Shown piece by piece: positions 7,861-15,599 of a DNA stretch of 36,019 nt (within the stretch, counting starts at the first letter, position 1; each line of letters begins with the position of its first letter). The notes beneath the pieces are model-generated. The model saw only the letters and a list, made by a program, of their open reading frames with translations. It searched no databases and was not told the DNA's origin. The stretch lies in assembly GCA_022842885.1 (NCBI GenBank), contig JALHOR010000051.1, positions 1 through 36,019 on the forward strand, written 5' to 3'. Both the position numbers and the translations under genes were made by a program. The DNA comes from Anaerolineae bacterium. GTDB lineage: Bacteria; Chloroflexota; Anaerolineae; Aggregatilineales; Phototrophicaceae.

Positions 7861-7870
7861 CTGGAAGAGA

Positions 7871-8929
7871 TTAGGGGAGTATCAGGTGTAAATCACCAAA
7901 TTCATGCCATAAATAGCGTTGGTTTAATGCAGCTTGATAGGTGTGGGCGAGATGGTCTTCGCCTGCTAACGCCGATAGCATCGCTAAGTGGGTGGCTTGC
8001 GGTTCGTGTAAGCCTGTGAGCAATCCATTGACTGCCTGAATGCCACGGTCTGGTGTAATCACTACGCGCGTCCAGCCTTCGCCGGGATGGGTGATGCCAT
8101 TTTGTGTGACTGTTTCCAATGCCCGCACCACGGTTGTCCCTACAGCGATAATGCGGCGTTTGGCGCTGCGAGCCGCATTAATGGCTTGGGCAGTATATTC
8201 TGGCACGCGATAATATTCTTCGTAAGGTGGCTCATGCGTTTCTAGGCTGGCAACACCCGTGTGCAAAATCAATGGCACAACCTGAACACCCTGTGCTACA
8301 AGCCGTGTGATGAGTTGCGGCGTAAAAGCGCGTCCAGCAGAAGGCATTTCCGCACTGCCTTTTTCGGTGGCATACACCGTCTGATAATAGGCATTCCCCC
8401 AACCGTCTTTCACATAATTGTAGCGAATCGGATAGCCATACTGTTCTAGGTAATCGTGTATCGGACAGGGCAAATCCAGCGATGCAATCCATAACCGTTT
8501 TTGGGTAGTGTTGGCAGCGTGCGGTGTATGCAATGTAACGCAGCCACCATTGGGTAAGCCATAACTCTCGCCGCTGACAGCATCGTAAAAGGCACTGTTT
8601 TTTGTGTCCTCCAAACGCCGCATTTCGACAATCCATAAATCCGCAGGTAGGCGGGTCGAAAGATGTAGCTCATAAACACCACCATCGGCACGCCGGGCAG
8701 GAACAGCCGCATTCAGGGTGCCGCTGGTGTTAATGACCAGCATATCGCTCGGTTGCAAATGCTGCCCTATCTGCCGGAACTGCGTATGTTCGAGGCGATG
8801 ATTATCCCGCCAAGAAACCATCAAGCGGACTTCATCGCGTGCCAAACCACGCGCTTCCGGTGGTTCGCTGGCTTCCAATTCTGGCGGTAGTTTAAAATTC
8901 AAAGTGGGACTAGCGAGCGATGCCAGCAT
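7871..8929 (-). CDS. queA: S-adenosylmethionine:tRNA ribosyltransferase-isomerase
   Basis: 352 residues. It transfers and isomerises the ribosyl group of SAM onto 7-deazaguanine-modified tRNA to make epoxyqueuosine at the wobble base. Family stretches seen are RLMVSWR...HTQFRQIGQHLQPSDMLVINTSGTLNA near the N-terminus, then SAEMPSAGRAFT (about 193-204), LHTGVASL (about 222-229) and TVVRALETV (about 264-272). The 'AEMPSAGRAFT' segment corresponds to the usual 'SvAAPTAGLHFT' but is divergent (PSAGRAF for PTAGLHF). This places the protein in the QueA-like subgroup, which may not be fully orthologous to canonical QueA. The ATG is two bases after the SDR-VOC stop, so translation is probably coupled. 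Other queuosine genes are not in the window. Confidence 0.75.
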   Translation of the reverse strand: MLASLASPTLNFKLPPELEASEPPEARGLARDEVRLMVSWRDNHRLEHTQFRQIGQHLQPSDMLVINTSGTLNAAVPARRADGGVYELHLSTRLPADLWIVEMRRLEDTKNSAFYDAVSGESYGLPNGGCVTLHTPHAANTTQKRLWIASLDLPCPIHDYLEQYGYPIRYNYVKDGWGNAYYQTVYATEKGSAEMPSAGRAFTPQLITRLVAQGVQVVPLILHTGVASLETHEPPYEEYYRVPEYTAQAINAARSAKRRIIAVGTTVVRALETVTQNGITHPGEGWTRVVITPDRGIQAVNGLLTGLHEPQATHLAMLSALAGEDHLAHTYQAALNQRYLWHEFGDLHLILP

Positions 8930-8931
8930 GG

Positions 8932-10017
8932 TTATTCATCTTTCTTCTCTGCCACTTGGAACAACGTCACTTGTAAATTATCTGGGGCTTGCACGCGCAA
9001 ATTGCGGTCTCCCCATGGGGTTGTGACCATGTGATTCAGCCGATTATCGGTGATTGTTCCGGCAGCAGCATCTAAATTGGCAACCTCAAACCCCAACCGA
9101 ATCGGATTGCCGGAATCGCTGCCTAATTCGATATTATCTACAAAAGCGGCGTGTCCCTCGTCTAAAATTTCCAGCGTTGCCCGCCCACCCTCTAACAAGT
9201 AGCCCCGCCCGGCATCGTTTTCCCATGTTTGTAACAACTTTAGCCCCACACAATCTCGATAAAATGCCAATGTCTCGTCGGCATTTTTTGCTCTTAACAC
9301 CGTGCGAAGTTCACGCACGCCGTTCTCTGGCAGACCTATTTTCCGCGCTTGGTAGCGCCCCGATGGTAAATTGCCCGCGATGAGTGCCACTAAGCCGGGA
9401 ATGCTGGTCTCTGGCAGCGGTCTATCGCTAATGTCTTCGTTGGGGAATGCCTCTTGGTGCATTTGTGTTTGCATATCACCGGGGTCAACCCAATAGACGC
9501 GCAACCGTGGATTTTCAGCGGCAAAAATCGCCGTCATGTGTTCTAAAGCCGCTTTGCTGGCACCGTAACCACCCCAACCCGCATAGGGTTCGACAGCCGC
9601 ATCGCTGCTGATGTTCAGAATTTTCGCGCCATCTTTAAGATATGGACTTGCAGCTTGCATCAATGCCAACGGGGCGATGACATTGGTCTGAAAAATCGCG
9701 GTCAATGCATCAAGGGGGTAATCCAATAAATTCGGGCGTGGGCTAATGCCGAGGGTACTGGCATTATTGACCAACACATCGAGTCCGCCTGCTTGTTGAA
9801 TTGCCTGCATCAATGCTACCCGATGCTGCGAATCGGTCACATCACCCACGATGGGAGTGACCGTCGTCAAAGAAGATAACTCAGCATGAACGGCGTTTAA
9901 TGCCTGTGCGCCGCGGGCATCCAAAATTAATGTCCAACCGTGTGCCGCAAGTTCGCGGGCTAGTGCCAAGCCTAAACCGCGAGATGCACCAGTGATGAGG
10001 GCTGTTTTAGAGACCAT
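8932..10017 (-). CDS. Fusion of short-chain dehydrogenase and VOC (glyoxalase-like) domains
   Basis: 361 residues. The N-terminal domain (1-230) is a classical SDR: TGASRGLG (9-16) binds NAD(P), NNAST (84-88) follows, and the catalytic Ser137/138, Tyr151 and Lys155 are present (SSDAA, then GGYGASKAA). The C-terminal domain (about 236-355) reads as a VOC module: VRELRTVLRAKNADETLAFY, then GLKLLQTW, a paired beta-alpha-beta-beta-beta unit, and a closing LQVTLFQ strand. The reading frame is continuous, so the fusion is real unless an assembly error is invoked. Substrates are unknown. It is followed after two bases by queA, suggesting a two-gene transcript. Confidence 0.8.
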   Translation of the reverse strand: MVSKTALITGASRGLGLALARELAAHGWTLILDARGAQALNAVHAELSSLTTVTPIVGDVTDSQHRVALMQAIQQAGGLDVLVNNASTLGISPRPNLLDYPLDALTAIFQTNVIAPLALMQAASPYLKDGAKILNISSDAAVEPYAGWGGYGASKAALEHMTAIFAAENPRLRVYWVDPGDMQTQMHQEAFPNEDISDRPLPETSIPGLVALIAGNLPSGRYQARKIGLPENGVRELRTVLRAKNADETLAFYRDCVGLKLLQTWENDAGRGYLLEGGRATLEILDEGHAAFVDNIELGSDSGNPIRLGFEVANLDAAAGTITDNRLNHMVTTPWGDRNLRVQAPDNLQVTLFQVAEKKDE

Positions 10018-10150
10018 TGCTTGGCTATTCCTATCTGTATAATCGTTATAGCTTCAGCATACGCCCCTTTTATTCGGTAATCTTCGTACAGGGGGACGAT
10101 TTTTTACTGGTCTTTGGTACAGGTCAGCCCATAAATTTTTGACGCATGTC

Positions 10151-10230
10151 CAGATTGCGTGAAAAGCGCGTTGTTGTAGGGTCGAGGCATGCCTCGACCC
10201 TACGGAAAATCACTCATTTTGAACTTGAGC
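10151..10230 (-). repeat. Dispersed palindromic repeat, copy 2
   Basis: The reverse complement runs from GCTCAAGTTCAAAA (at 10230) to TTTTCACGCAATCTG (at 10151), matching copy 1 at 2979-3057. The central 28 bases (10176-10203) are a perfect palindrome with half-site GTAGGGTCGAGGCA, different in sequence from the core of copy 1. It lies 28 bases downstream of the mutY stop and may serve as its terminator. Confidence 0.8.
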
Positions 10231-10258
10231 GAAATTTTTTCCAAATGCTGTTTCATCT

Positions 10259-11374
10259 TCATAACAGCATATTGGAACGTTCTTGCAGCGCCCGGATAAC
10301 TTCGCGGTCTGCCTTGCCAAAAGAATAACGGTCAAACTCCGCTGGCGTTACCCACGCATACGCCTGAGCGCCGAGTAATTGCGGTTGGGTATGAGGCGGT
10401 GTCGCACCTTGATAACGACACTCAAAAGCGTGCAGCGTAATTTTGAAATGGGTAAAGGCATGTTTGACATTGACGAACAATGCCCCAACTTCGACTTCGA
10501 TTGCCAATTCTTCGCGTAGTTCACGCTGAAGACATTCGGGCAAGGTTTCCCCTGCTTCCTGTTTGCCACCGGGGAACTCCCATAAACCACCTAGCAATCC
10601 CTCGGCTGGGCGTTGGGCAATCATCAAACGTCCTTGCTCATCATAAATCAAGCCAGCAGCGACATCATAATGGGGTGTGGCAGCTTTTTTCTTCTTCATG
10701 GGGCGTTCTAATTGCGTGCCAGCAGCAAATGCCTTGCACATTGCCTGTACTGGACAATGGGTGCAATCTGGTTGGCGCGGCGTACAAATTTTTTGCCCCA
10801 GTTCCATCAAGGCTTGGTTATAATCGCCTGTATCGGTTTCTGGCAAAAAATCTTCAGCAATTTGCCACAAGCGATTTTGGACTGATAGCTGCGTGACATC
10901 ATCGGGAATATCCAATAAGCGCGAAAAAACGCGCATTACATTGCCATCCAACACTGGCACGCGCTGCCCACACGCAATGCTGGCAATGGCACCCGCTGTA
11001 TAGCGCCCGATGCCGGGTAAATCTAACAGTTTTGTAACATCACAGGGGAAAATGCCGTGGTACTGCTCCGAAATAATACGAGAAGTCTGGTGTAAATGGC
11101 GTGCGCGGCTATAATAACCTAAACCTTCCCATAACTTTAGCACTTCATCCAAAGAGGTTGCTGCAAGTGCCTGAACAGTGGGATATTTTTCCAAAAATCG
11201 GTGATAATAGGGAATAACCGTTTCAATCTGGGTTTGTTGGAGCATGACTTCGGATAACCAAGTTGTATAAGCATCCGGTGTGCGCCGCCAAGGTAAATCT
11301 GCTGCATGTTGGGTGTACCACTCTAACAAACAAGCTGATAGTGCGTTGGACATGGTGTTGAACTTTGGAAACAA
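10259..11374 (-). CDS. mutY: A/G-specific adenine DNA glycosylase with C-terminal Nudix domain
   Basis: A base-excision repair enzyme removing adenine mispaired with 8-oxoguanine. From a TTG start (371 residues): Glu42 in SEVMLQQTQ, helix-hairpin-helix LPGIGRYTAGAI (119-130), catalytic Asp143 (VLDGNV), and [4Fe-4S] ligands C197, C204, C207 and C213. The C-terminal domain has a Nudix-type box (GGKQEAGET then RELREELAI, 269-292) with Ala where the motif has Gly. In MutY this domain recognises 8-oxoG rather than hydrolysing nucleotides. The TTG at 11374 is preceded by GGTGAG seven bases upstream, while the ATG at 11353 has no Shine-Dalgarno, so I prefer TTG. It is divergent from the SLOG gene. 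Confidence 0.9.
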   Translation of the reverse strand: MFPKFNTMSNALSACLLEWYTQHAADLPWRRTPDAYTTWLSEVMLQQTQIETVIPYYHRFLEKYPTVQALAATSLDEVLKLWEGLGYYSRARHLHQTSRIISEQYHGIFPCDVTKLLDLPGIGRYTAGAIASIACGQRVPVLDGNVMRVFSRLLDIPDDVTQLSVQNRLWQIAEDFLPETDTGDYNQALMELGQKICTPRQPDCTHCPVQAMCKAFAAGTQLERPMKKKKAATPHYDVAAGLIYDEQGRLMIAQRPAEGLLGGLWEFPGGKQEAGETLPECLQRELREELAIEVEVGALFVNVKHAFTHFKITLHAFECRYQGATPPHTQPQLLGAQAYAWVTPAEFDRYSFGKADREVIRALQERSNMLL

Positions 11375-11401
11375 ACGAACTTCTCACCATTTTTAGTCGG
11401 A

Positions 11402-11433
11402 ACTATGAAGTTTGTCTACGGTAGCTTCATAGT
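11402..11433. promoter_or_regulatory. Inverted repeat in the mutY/SLOG divergent region
   Basis: ACTATGAAG (11402-11410) and CTTCATAGT (11425-11433) form a perfect 9-bp inverted repeat with a 14-base centre, midway between the divergent starts. It is a possible operator shared by both genes, or a leader hairpin. No strong sigma70 boxes could be placed around it. Confidence 0.45.
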
Positions 11434-11487
11434 ACACTAAAGATACTCGCACGAATTGATCATTCACCAAACAGATGGAGAAACGGG

Positions 11488-12420
11488 ATGGAAGCTACCG
11501 TTTTCGTCATGGGGATTACCTTGGCACTCATGATTGCAGCATTAGATAGCGTAGTCAATGGGTTGAAAACCCCGGAATTGGCATTTGTGCCGGGGCATAT
11601 AGACAAGCGGGCAGATTTACCCCTGCTGCGTGTGGTGCAGCCAAACATGGATGAGGCGAAAATGGACGTGAAAAAACCCGAGGCGTTTACCATTGATTTT
11701 GGTGAAGGCAAGTTTTCACCAGCGTTGCGGATTGGACGCGATGATGACCCGCAAGCCATCATTGACCGATTCGGATTGATAACGCCGCGCCCGACCATTT
11801 TTATTACGGGCGGTGCCAGCCAAATGACGGATGATGACATTGACCGCACGCGGGAGATTGTATACGACGGGGTTGCGTTATTTGCAGAAACCCATAACCT
11901 GACGGTGATTGACGGCGGTACAGAAGCCGGCGTGATGCAGATGATTGGGGAAGCCCGCAAAAGTCGTGGCTATAAATTCCCATTAATTGGCGTTTGCCCA
12001 GAAAGCAAAGTTTCTTATCCGGGCTACCAAAATCCTGCCCAAGAAGCCGTATTAGAAGATGGGCATTCGCATTTTGTGCTGATTGATGCGCCGGAATGGG
12101 GAGATGAATCACAGATGATTGTCAACCTCACGCGGGCAATTGCCGCCGGACTGCCGATGATTGGTATCCTCATCAATGGAGGCAAAATCGCAGAACGCGA
12201 TGTGTATCTGGCGACAACGCAAGGCGATAATCGTGTACCAATTCTCGTGTTGGATGGCAGCGGACGGACAGCTACCAATATCGCCAATGCTTTTAAGACG
12301 GGTCACGCCGCCAGCGATATTATCAAGGCAATAATTGCCGGGGGTGATATTAAACTCACCGCCATTAACGATGGCAAAGAAGCCATGATTAAAAAATTAT
12401 CCGATCATTTTCACCTTTAA
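11488..12420 (+). CDS. TRPM-type SLOG (LSDAT) nucleotide-sensor domain protein
   Basis: 310 residues. A Rossmann-like SLOG core starts after about residue 100: TIFITGGASQM (103-113), then LTVIDGGTEAGVMQMIGEA (138-156), FPLIGVCPE (164-172), DGHSHFVLIDAPEWGDES (191-208), and PMIGILINGG (223-232). The paired GG motifs and the GTxxGVM helix are the ligand-binding signature of the SLOG/LSDAT superfamily, closest to the prokaryotic version of the TRPM N-terminal domain, which binds ADP-ribose-like nucleotides. Residues 1-100 are not recognised; the first 20 are hydrophobic and could be a weak membrane anchor. GGAG eight bases before the ATG fixes the start. It is followed by a terminator and a membrane TPR protein. 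No catalytic activity is evident. Confidence 0.75.
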   Translation: MEATVFVMGITLALMIAALDSVVNGLKTPELAFVPGHIDKRADLPLLRVVQPNMDEAKMDVKKPEAFTIDFGEGKFSPALRIGRDDDPQAIIDRFGLITPRPTIFITGGASQMTDDDIDRTREIVYDGVALFAETHNLTVIDGGTEAGVMQMIGEARKSRGYKFPLIGVCPESKVSYPGYQNPAQEAVLEDGHSHFVLIDAPEWGDESQMIVNLTRAIAAGLPMIGILINGGKIAERDVYLATTQGDNRVPILVLDGSGRTATNIANAFKTGHAASDIIKAIIAGGDIKLTAINDGKEAMIKKLSDHFHL

Positions 12421-12454
12421 TTGGTTGCGAAAATCCATTTAATATGCTAAAAAC

Positions 12455-12476
12455 AGGGGCGACACTGCCCCTTTTT
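12455..12476 (+). terminator. Intrinsic terminator after the SLOG gene
   Basis: AGGGGC (12455-12460) pairs with GCCCCT (12467-12472) over a 6-base loop, followed by TTTT. It lies 35 bases past the SLOG stop and 25 before the TPR gene ATG, so coexpression of the two genes would need read-through or a separate promoter. Confidence 0.75.
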
Positions 12477-12501
12477 GATTCTAAAAACGTGGAGACCGCC
12501 T

Positions 12502-13824
12502 ATGCGTTGGTTCTTACTGATTGGACTTTTCTGCCTGCTTTTGGCTATGCCGCTTGCCGCGCAGGATGCGACGCCAATGGTACCTGTGACGGATGAAAAT
12601 TTGACAGAAATGGGAGTCGTTGCCACCCAAATTGCCGAGAATGTGACCGAGTACGCGGGTTTGGTGGAGGAAGCCGACAGCAAAGTCGATCATGCCTTCA
12701 ACCTATTAGGGCTGTTTGAACTGGTGTTCGGGCTGATTACATTTGTGGGAACAGTCGGTGCGATTACGGCTGGTATTGTCGGTTTTCGTGGCATTCAGCA
12801 AATTAATTCTGCCCGCGAAGAATTGATTGAAAGCAAGAAAAAACTGGAAAAAGAAACCAGTGAACTGCGCGAGAGTTTTGATAAACAGATTGCCCTGCGT
12901 TTAAAAGAACTGGAAGAAACATTGCGTTTTGATAATGCCAAAACATTGTCGGCAACGGCATTTATCCCCATTGGAGAACGCCAGTACCGCGCTTCGGATT
13001 ACGAGGGCGCAATTAACACCTACTCACAGGCACTCGAACTTGACGCGAATCATCTGGTGGTGAATCAAAAATTGGCATATGTTTATACGCAAAAAGGCGA
13101 AATCGAAAAAGCGAAATATCATTACGAAAAGACCTTGCAACAGCAGGCAAATTTTGCCCCGGCGCTGGCAGGGTTGGGATTTGTGCATCGGCGCATGGCA
13201 GAACATGTTGAAAAAGAAATGAAATCGCTGCACAACAATAAACCTATGTATGACCAAAAAGAGGAACAACGCAAAGAAATTTTGAATAAAGCAGAGAGTT
13301 TACTGCTTCAGGCGCTTAGGATTTCACCGCGGTTGGTAGATGATGATGGCGAATCGTGGTGGGGGGTATTGGGTGGGTTATATAAGCGCCGCGAGCAAAT
13401 TAACGAAGCCATTGATGCCTATAAACGGGTGACTGAAATTACGCCCAATTCGTCGTATGGGTTTGGCAATCTGGCATTGCTGTATATGCGGAAAAATGAC
13501 ATCGAACAGATGCTGCAAACGTATGTGCATGTCGAGCGCATCGCCGAAAAAGAAGCGGTTGCGGAACAAGGCAACTTTTGGGGGTATGCCGATTTGATTA
13601 CATCGCGGTTTGCGTTGGGCAAAGCCGAAAAAGCCGAAGAAGTGCTGCCTACTGCCCTCAGCCTTGCCCCGGCAGAATCACCGTATATGCTGCAAGGGCT
13701 GGCAGAAACGCTGGCAGATTTGGCGAAAGTGCTACCACAAAATACACCTGCCATCCAACGCGCCATCCAGCGAATTTATGACCATCTTAAGCGTAACGGG
13801 GACTCTGCCGCGTCTACGCAATAA
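12502..13824 (+). CDS. Membrane-anchored coiled-coil TPR protein
   Basis: 440 residues from the ATG at 12502, which has GGAGA six to seven bases upstream. A signal-like segment (1-20, ending MPLAAQD) is followed by a short acidic exported stretch, one strong membrane helix (about 68-95, LFGLITFVGTVGAITAGIVG-like), a charged coiled coil (about 97-142), and TPR repeats from about 155 to 400 (for example EGAINTYSQALELDANH and EAIDAYKRVTEITPNS). The predicted topology puts the TPR part in the cytoplasm and 21-67 outside. TPRs mediate protein binding, so this could be a membrane scaffold or receptor-like adaptor. It follows the SLOG gene on the same strand, which suggests but does not prove a functional pair. 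The precise family is not recognised. Confidence 0.75.
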   Translation: MRWFLLIGLFCLLLAMPLAAQDATPMVPVTDENLTEMGVVATQIAENVTEYAGLVEEADSKVDHAFNLLGLFELVFGLITFVGTVGAITAGIVGFRGIQQINSAREELIESKKKLEKETSELRESFDKQIALRLKELEETLRFDNAKTLSATAFIPIGERQYRASDYEGAINTYSQALELDANHLVVNQKLAYVYTQKGEIEKAKYHYEKTLQQQANFAPALAGLGFVHRRMAEHVEKEMKSLHNNKPMYDQKEEQRKEILNKAESLLLQALRISPRLVDDDGESWWGVLGGLYKRREQINEAIDAYKRVTEITPNSSYGFGNLALLYMRKNDIEQMLQTYVHVERIAEKEAVAEQGNFWGYADLITSRFALGKAEKAEEVLPTALSLAPAESPYMLQGLAETLADLAKVLPQNTPAIQRAIQRIYDHLKRNGDSAASTQ

Positions 13825-13909
13825 GAACGGGGTTGTATCTTTGCATCAGGCGGGCTTTACGCTACGCTTTTTGTCCTTTTTATTGGTGATGTGAGCAAGG
13901 AAAACCAAG

Positions 13910-14656
13910 ATGGCAGATTTTACGGGCAAAGTGGCGATTGTGACCGGGGGCAGCCGGGGGATTGGCAAAGCCATCGCGCTGGAATTGGGCAAAAACGGTG
14001 CAACAGTCATCGTCAATTACAACCAAAGTGCGGATGCTGCCGATGCTGTGATTGACGAAATTAAGGCGGCGGGTGGCGGCGGCATGGCATTCCAAGCCGA
14101 TGTGAGCGACGCCGAACAGGTGGACAATCTGTTTAAAACCGTGACCAAAGAATACGGGCAAGTGGATATTCTGGTGAATAATGCCGGCATCACGCGCGAT
14201 AATGTGATTATGATGCTGAAACCGGATGATTTTGATGCCGTGATTAACACCAATCTTCGCAGTGCGTGGTTATGTTCTAAAGCTGCCAGCCGCGCCATGA
14301 TGAAAAAACGCTACGGGCGCATCATTAATATCACCAGCGTAGTCGGCATTGCGGGCAATGGTGGGCAAACCAATTATTCTGCCAGCAAAGCCGGCATGAT
14401 TGGGCTGACGAAATCCCTAGCGAAAGAAATTGCCAGCCGCAATATCACCGTGAATGCTGTCGCGCCGGGGTTCATCGAAACCGATATGACTTCTGAATTG
14501 AGCGAAGACCTCATGAAACGCGCCATCGAAGCCATTCCGTTGGGGCGGCAGGGCAAAGCCGTTGATGTCGCTAAAGCCGTCGCATTTTTAGCATCTGATG
14601 ATGCTGAATATATCACGGGGCAAGTGCTGGTGGTGGATGGCGGTATGGTGATGTAG
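13910..14656 (+). CDS. fabG: 3-oxoacyl-ACP reductase
   Basis: A 248-residue NADPH-dependent classical SDR, the standard FabG length, reducing beta-ketoacyl-ACP in fatty acid synthesis. Visible are TGGSRGIG (12-19), NNAG (90-93), catalytic Ser143 and Tyr156-Lys160 (YSASK), the PGFIETDM segment after the active site, and the C-terminal YITGQVLVVDGGMVM typical of FabG. AAGGA about eight bases before the ATG supports the start. No other fab gene is adjacent, so a role in another ketoacyl reduction cannot be excluded, but the C-terminal signature is strong. Confidence 0.9.
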   Translation: MADFTGKVAIVTGGSRGIGKAIALELGKNGATVIVNYNQSADAADAVIDEIKAAGGGGMAFQADVSDAEQVDNLFKTVTKEYGQVDILVNNAGITRDNVIMMLKPDDFDAVINTNLRSAWLCSKAASRAMMKKRYGRIINITSVVGIAGNGGQTNYSASKAGMIGLTKSLAKEIASRNITVNAVAPGFIETDMTSELSEDLMKRAIEAIPLGRQGKAVDVAKAVAFLASDDAEYITGQVLVVDGGMVM

Positions 14657-14682
14657 GGCGATTGGCTGTTAGCTATCATGCC

Positions 14683-14845
14683 TGTCAAGTTAAGAAAATT
14701 CTCACCCCCTGTCCCCTCCTCACTGCGTAGCTGAGGGGTTCACAACGGCGCAGGAAGTCCCTTTCTCCCTGAAATGGGGAAAGGGATGGAGTGTAGTCAC
14801 AAGGGGCGCTAGGGATAGGGGATTTCTAAAATGCTTAACTTGACA
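14683..14845. mobile_element. MITE-like element with 12-bp terminal inverted repeats
   Basis: 163 bases bounded by TGTCAAGTTAAG (14683-14694) and its exact complement CTTAACTTGACA (14834-14845). Inward of these, both ends continue as weaker repeats containing CCCCCTGTCCC and CCCCTATCCC. The interior holds a hairpin CCCTTTCTCC/GGGGAAAGGG and no ORF. I could not identify a target-site duplication. It is non-autonomous, with no transposase in the window. Confidence 0.55.
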
Positions 14846-14849
14846 TTGC

Positions 14850-14876
14850 AGGGCGACCACATCGGGTCGTTCCTAC
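14850..14876. repeat. Decayed half of the compound hairpin repeat
   Basis: About 26 bases beginning GGGCGACCACATCGGGTCG match 3120-3145 with only three differences, but the complementary arm (GTCGTTC) is damaged and the left half is missing. It abuts the MITE-like element. Confidence 0.5.
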
Positions 14877-14891
14877 GCCCTATAGCCCTGA

Positions 14892-15527
14892 TTATTTTTT
14901 CATCATTGGTTGGCGCAGTACTGTTTTGAGGTTTTCGGGTTGCGTGCGGCGTGGATCGCTCAAATAGATTTCGTGATGCTTGCCTGTTGGTGCATAACCA
15001 TTGGCGTCAATATAGGCGTGGATGCGTTCAATATTGGGTTTTTCCGCGCTGTAGGGACCCAGATGCATCAAGTGTGCCGATAAGCCTTCGTGGAAACGCT
15101 CAAAGCGAATTTTATCTAGCGATGGTGGATTTTTCTTGCGGCGCACTTCATCGGTGCTGGTGGCAATCATCTCCGCCGTGATATGCTCCGGTTGCATCAC
15201 CATCATTGTCCATAACCACAAACTCTTATCCGCTGTGAAATCTATATCGCCAAATTGTGCGCCCATATCTGCCATCCACCATAAGCCTTCCAGTGGCATC
15301 ACAGCATAATCAATCCCAGATTTTTTGCTGGCAAATTTGAGTGCATACGACAAACCAAACAATGCCTCAACCGCCTGTTGATATTCTTCGGCGGTATTGG
15401 GGTCGCCTTTGCCATCTATCATCAGGAAGCTCATTGCCGGAACATCTACTTCGGTTACTTGTTTCGCCGAAGGGTTGTAAAGATGTTTAAGGTCTTTTTT
15501 CAAATCCAATGTTTGAGGGTTTGCCAT
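14892..15527 (-). CDS. GyrI-like small-molecule-binding domain protein
   Basis: 211 residues of the stand-alone GyrI-like family (SHS2/AraC effector-binding fold, related to SbmC/GyrI and BmrR ligand domains). Visible landmarks are DLKKDLKHLYNPSAKQVTEV near the N-terminus, then FLMIDGKGDPNTAEEYQQAV, MPLEGLWWM in the middle, and HEIYLSDPRRTQPENLKTVL at the end, the hallmark 'EiYlsdprrt...KTiLR' tail. Members bind hydrophobic ligands, and some hydrolyse cyclopropanoid toxins; the substrate here is unknown. I chose the ATG at 15527 because GGAGG lies eight bases upstream. The in-frame ATG at 15542 precedes that GGAGG and has none of its own. The Shine-Dalgarno is inside a long hairpin. Confidence 0.85.
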   Translation of the reverse strand: MANPQTLDLKKDLKHLYNPSAKQVTEVDVPAMSFLMIDGKGDPNTAEEYQQAVEALFGLSYALKFASKKSGIDYAVMPLEGLWWMADMGAQFGDIDFTADKSLWLWTMMVMQPEHITAEMIATSTDEVRRKKNPPSLDKIRFERFHEGLSAHLMHLGPYSAEKPNIERIHAYIDANGYAPTGKHHEIYLSDPRRTQPENLKTVLRQPMMKK

Positions 15528-15535
15528 CTTCAAAG

Positions 15536-15599
15536 CCTCCATCTATCACGAATTATCGCTACTTGATGATAGCACGTTTGTTCGTGATTTAGATGGAGG
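15536..15599 (-). promoter_or_regulatory. Shine-Dalgarno-sequestering leader hairpin of the GyrI-like gene
   Basis: In the minus-strand RNA, the 5' arm CCUCCAUCUAAAUCACGAA (15599 to 15581) pairs with UUCGUGAUAGAUGGAGG (15552 to 15536). There are 17 base pairs with a two-base bulge, and a further GCUA/UAGC stem lies in the 28-base loop. The GGAGG at the 3' end is the ribosome site of the ATG at 15527, so the folded RNA would block translation. No T-run follows, so it is not a normal terminator. Confidence 0.65.

Noticed and set aside
7625..7891. 88-residue plus-strand reading frame over the spoVS promoter
   Set aside because: It runs antisense through spoVS and its regulatory region, has no ribosome site and shows no recognisable protein features.
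12421..12453. Possible promoter TTGGTT - 16 - TATGCT before the TPR gene
   Set aside because: Both boxes are poor, and transcription from it would run straight into the terminator at 12455-12476.
11488..13824. Calling the SLOG and TPR genes a defence operon
   Set aside because: An intrinsic terminator separates them and no effector or signal-producing enzyme is present; kept as a candidate pair only.
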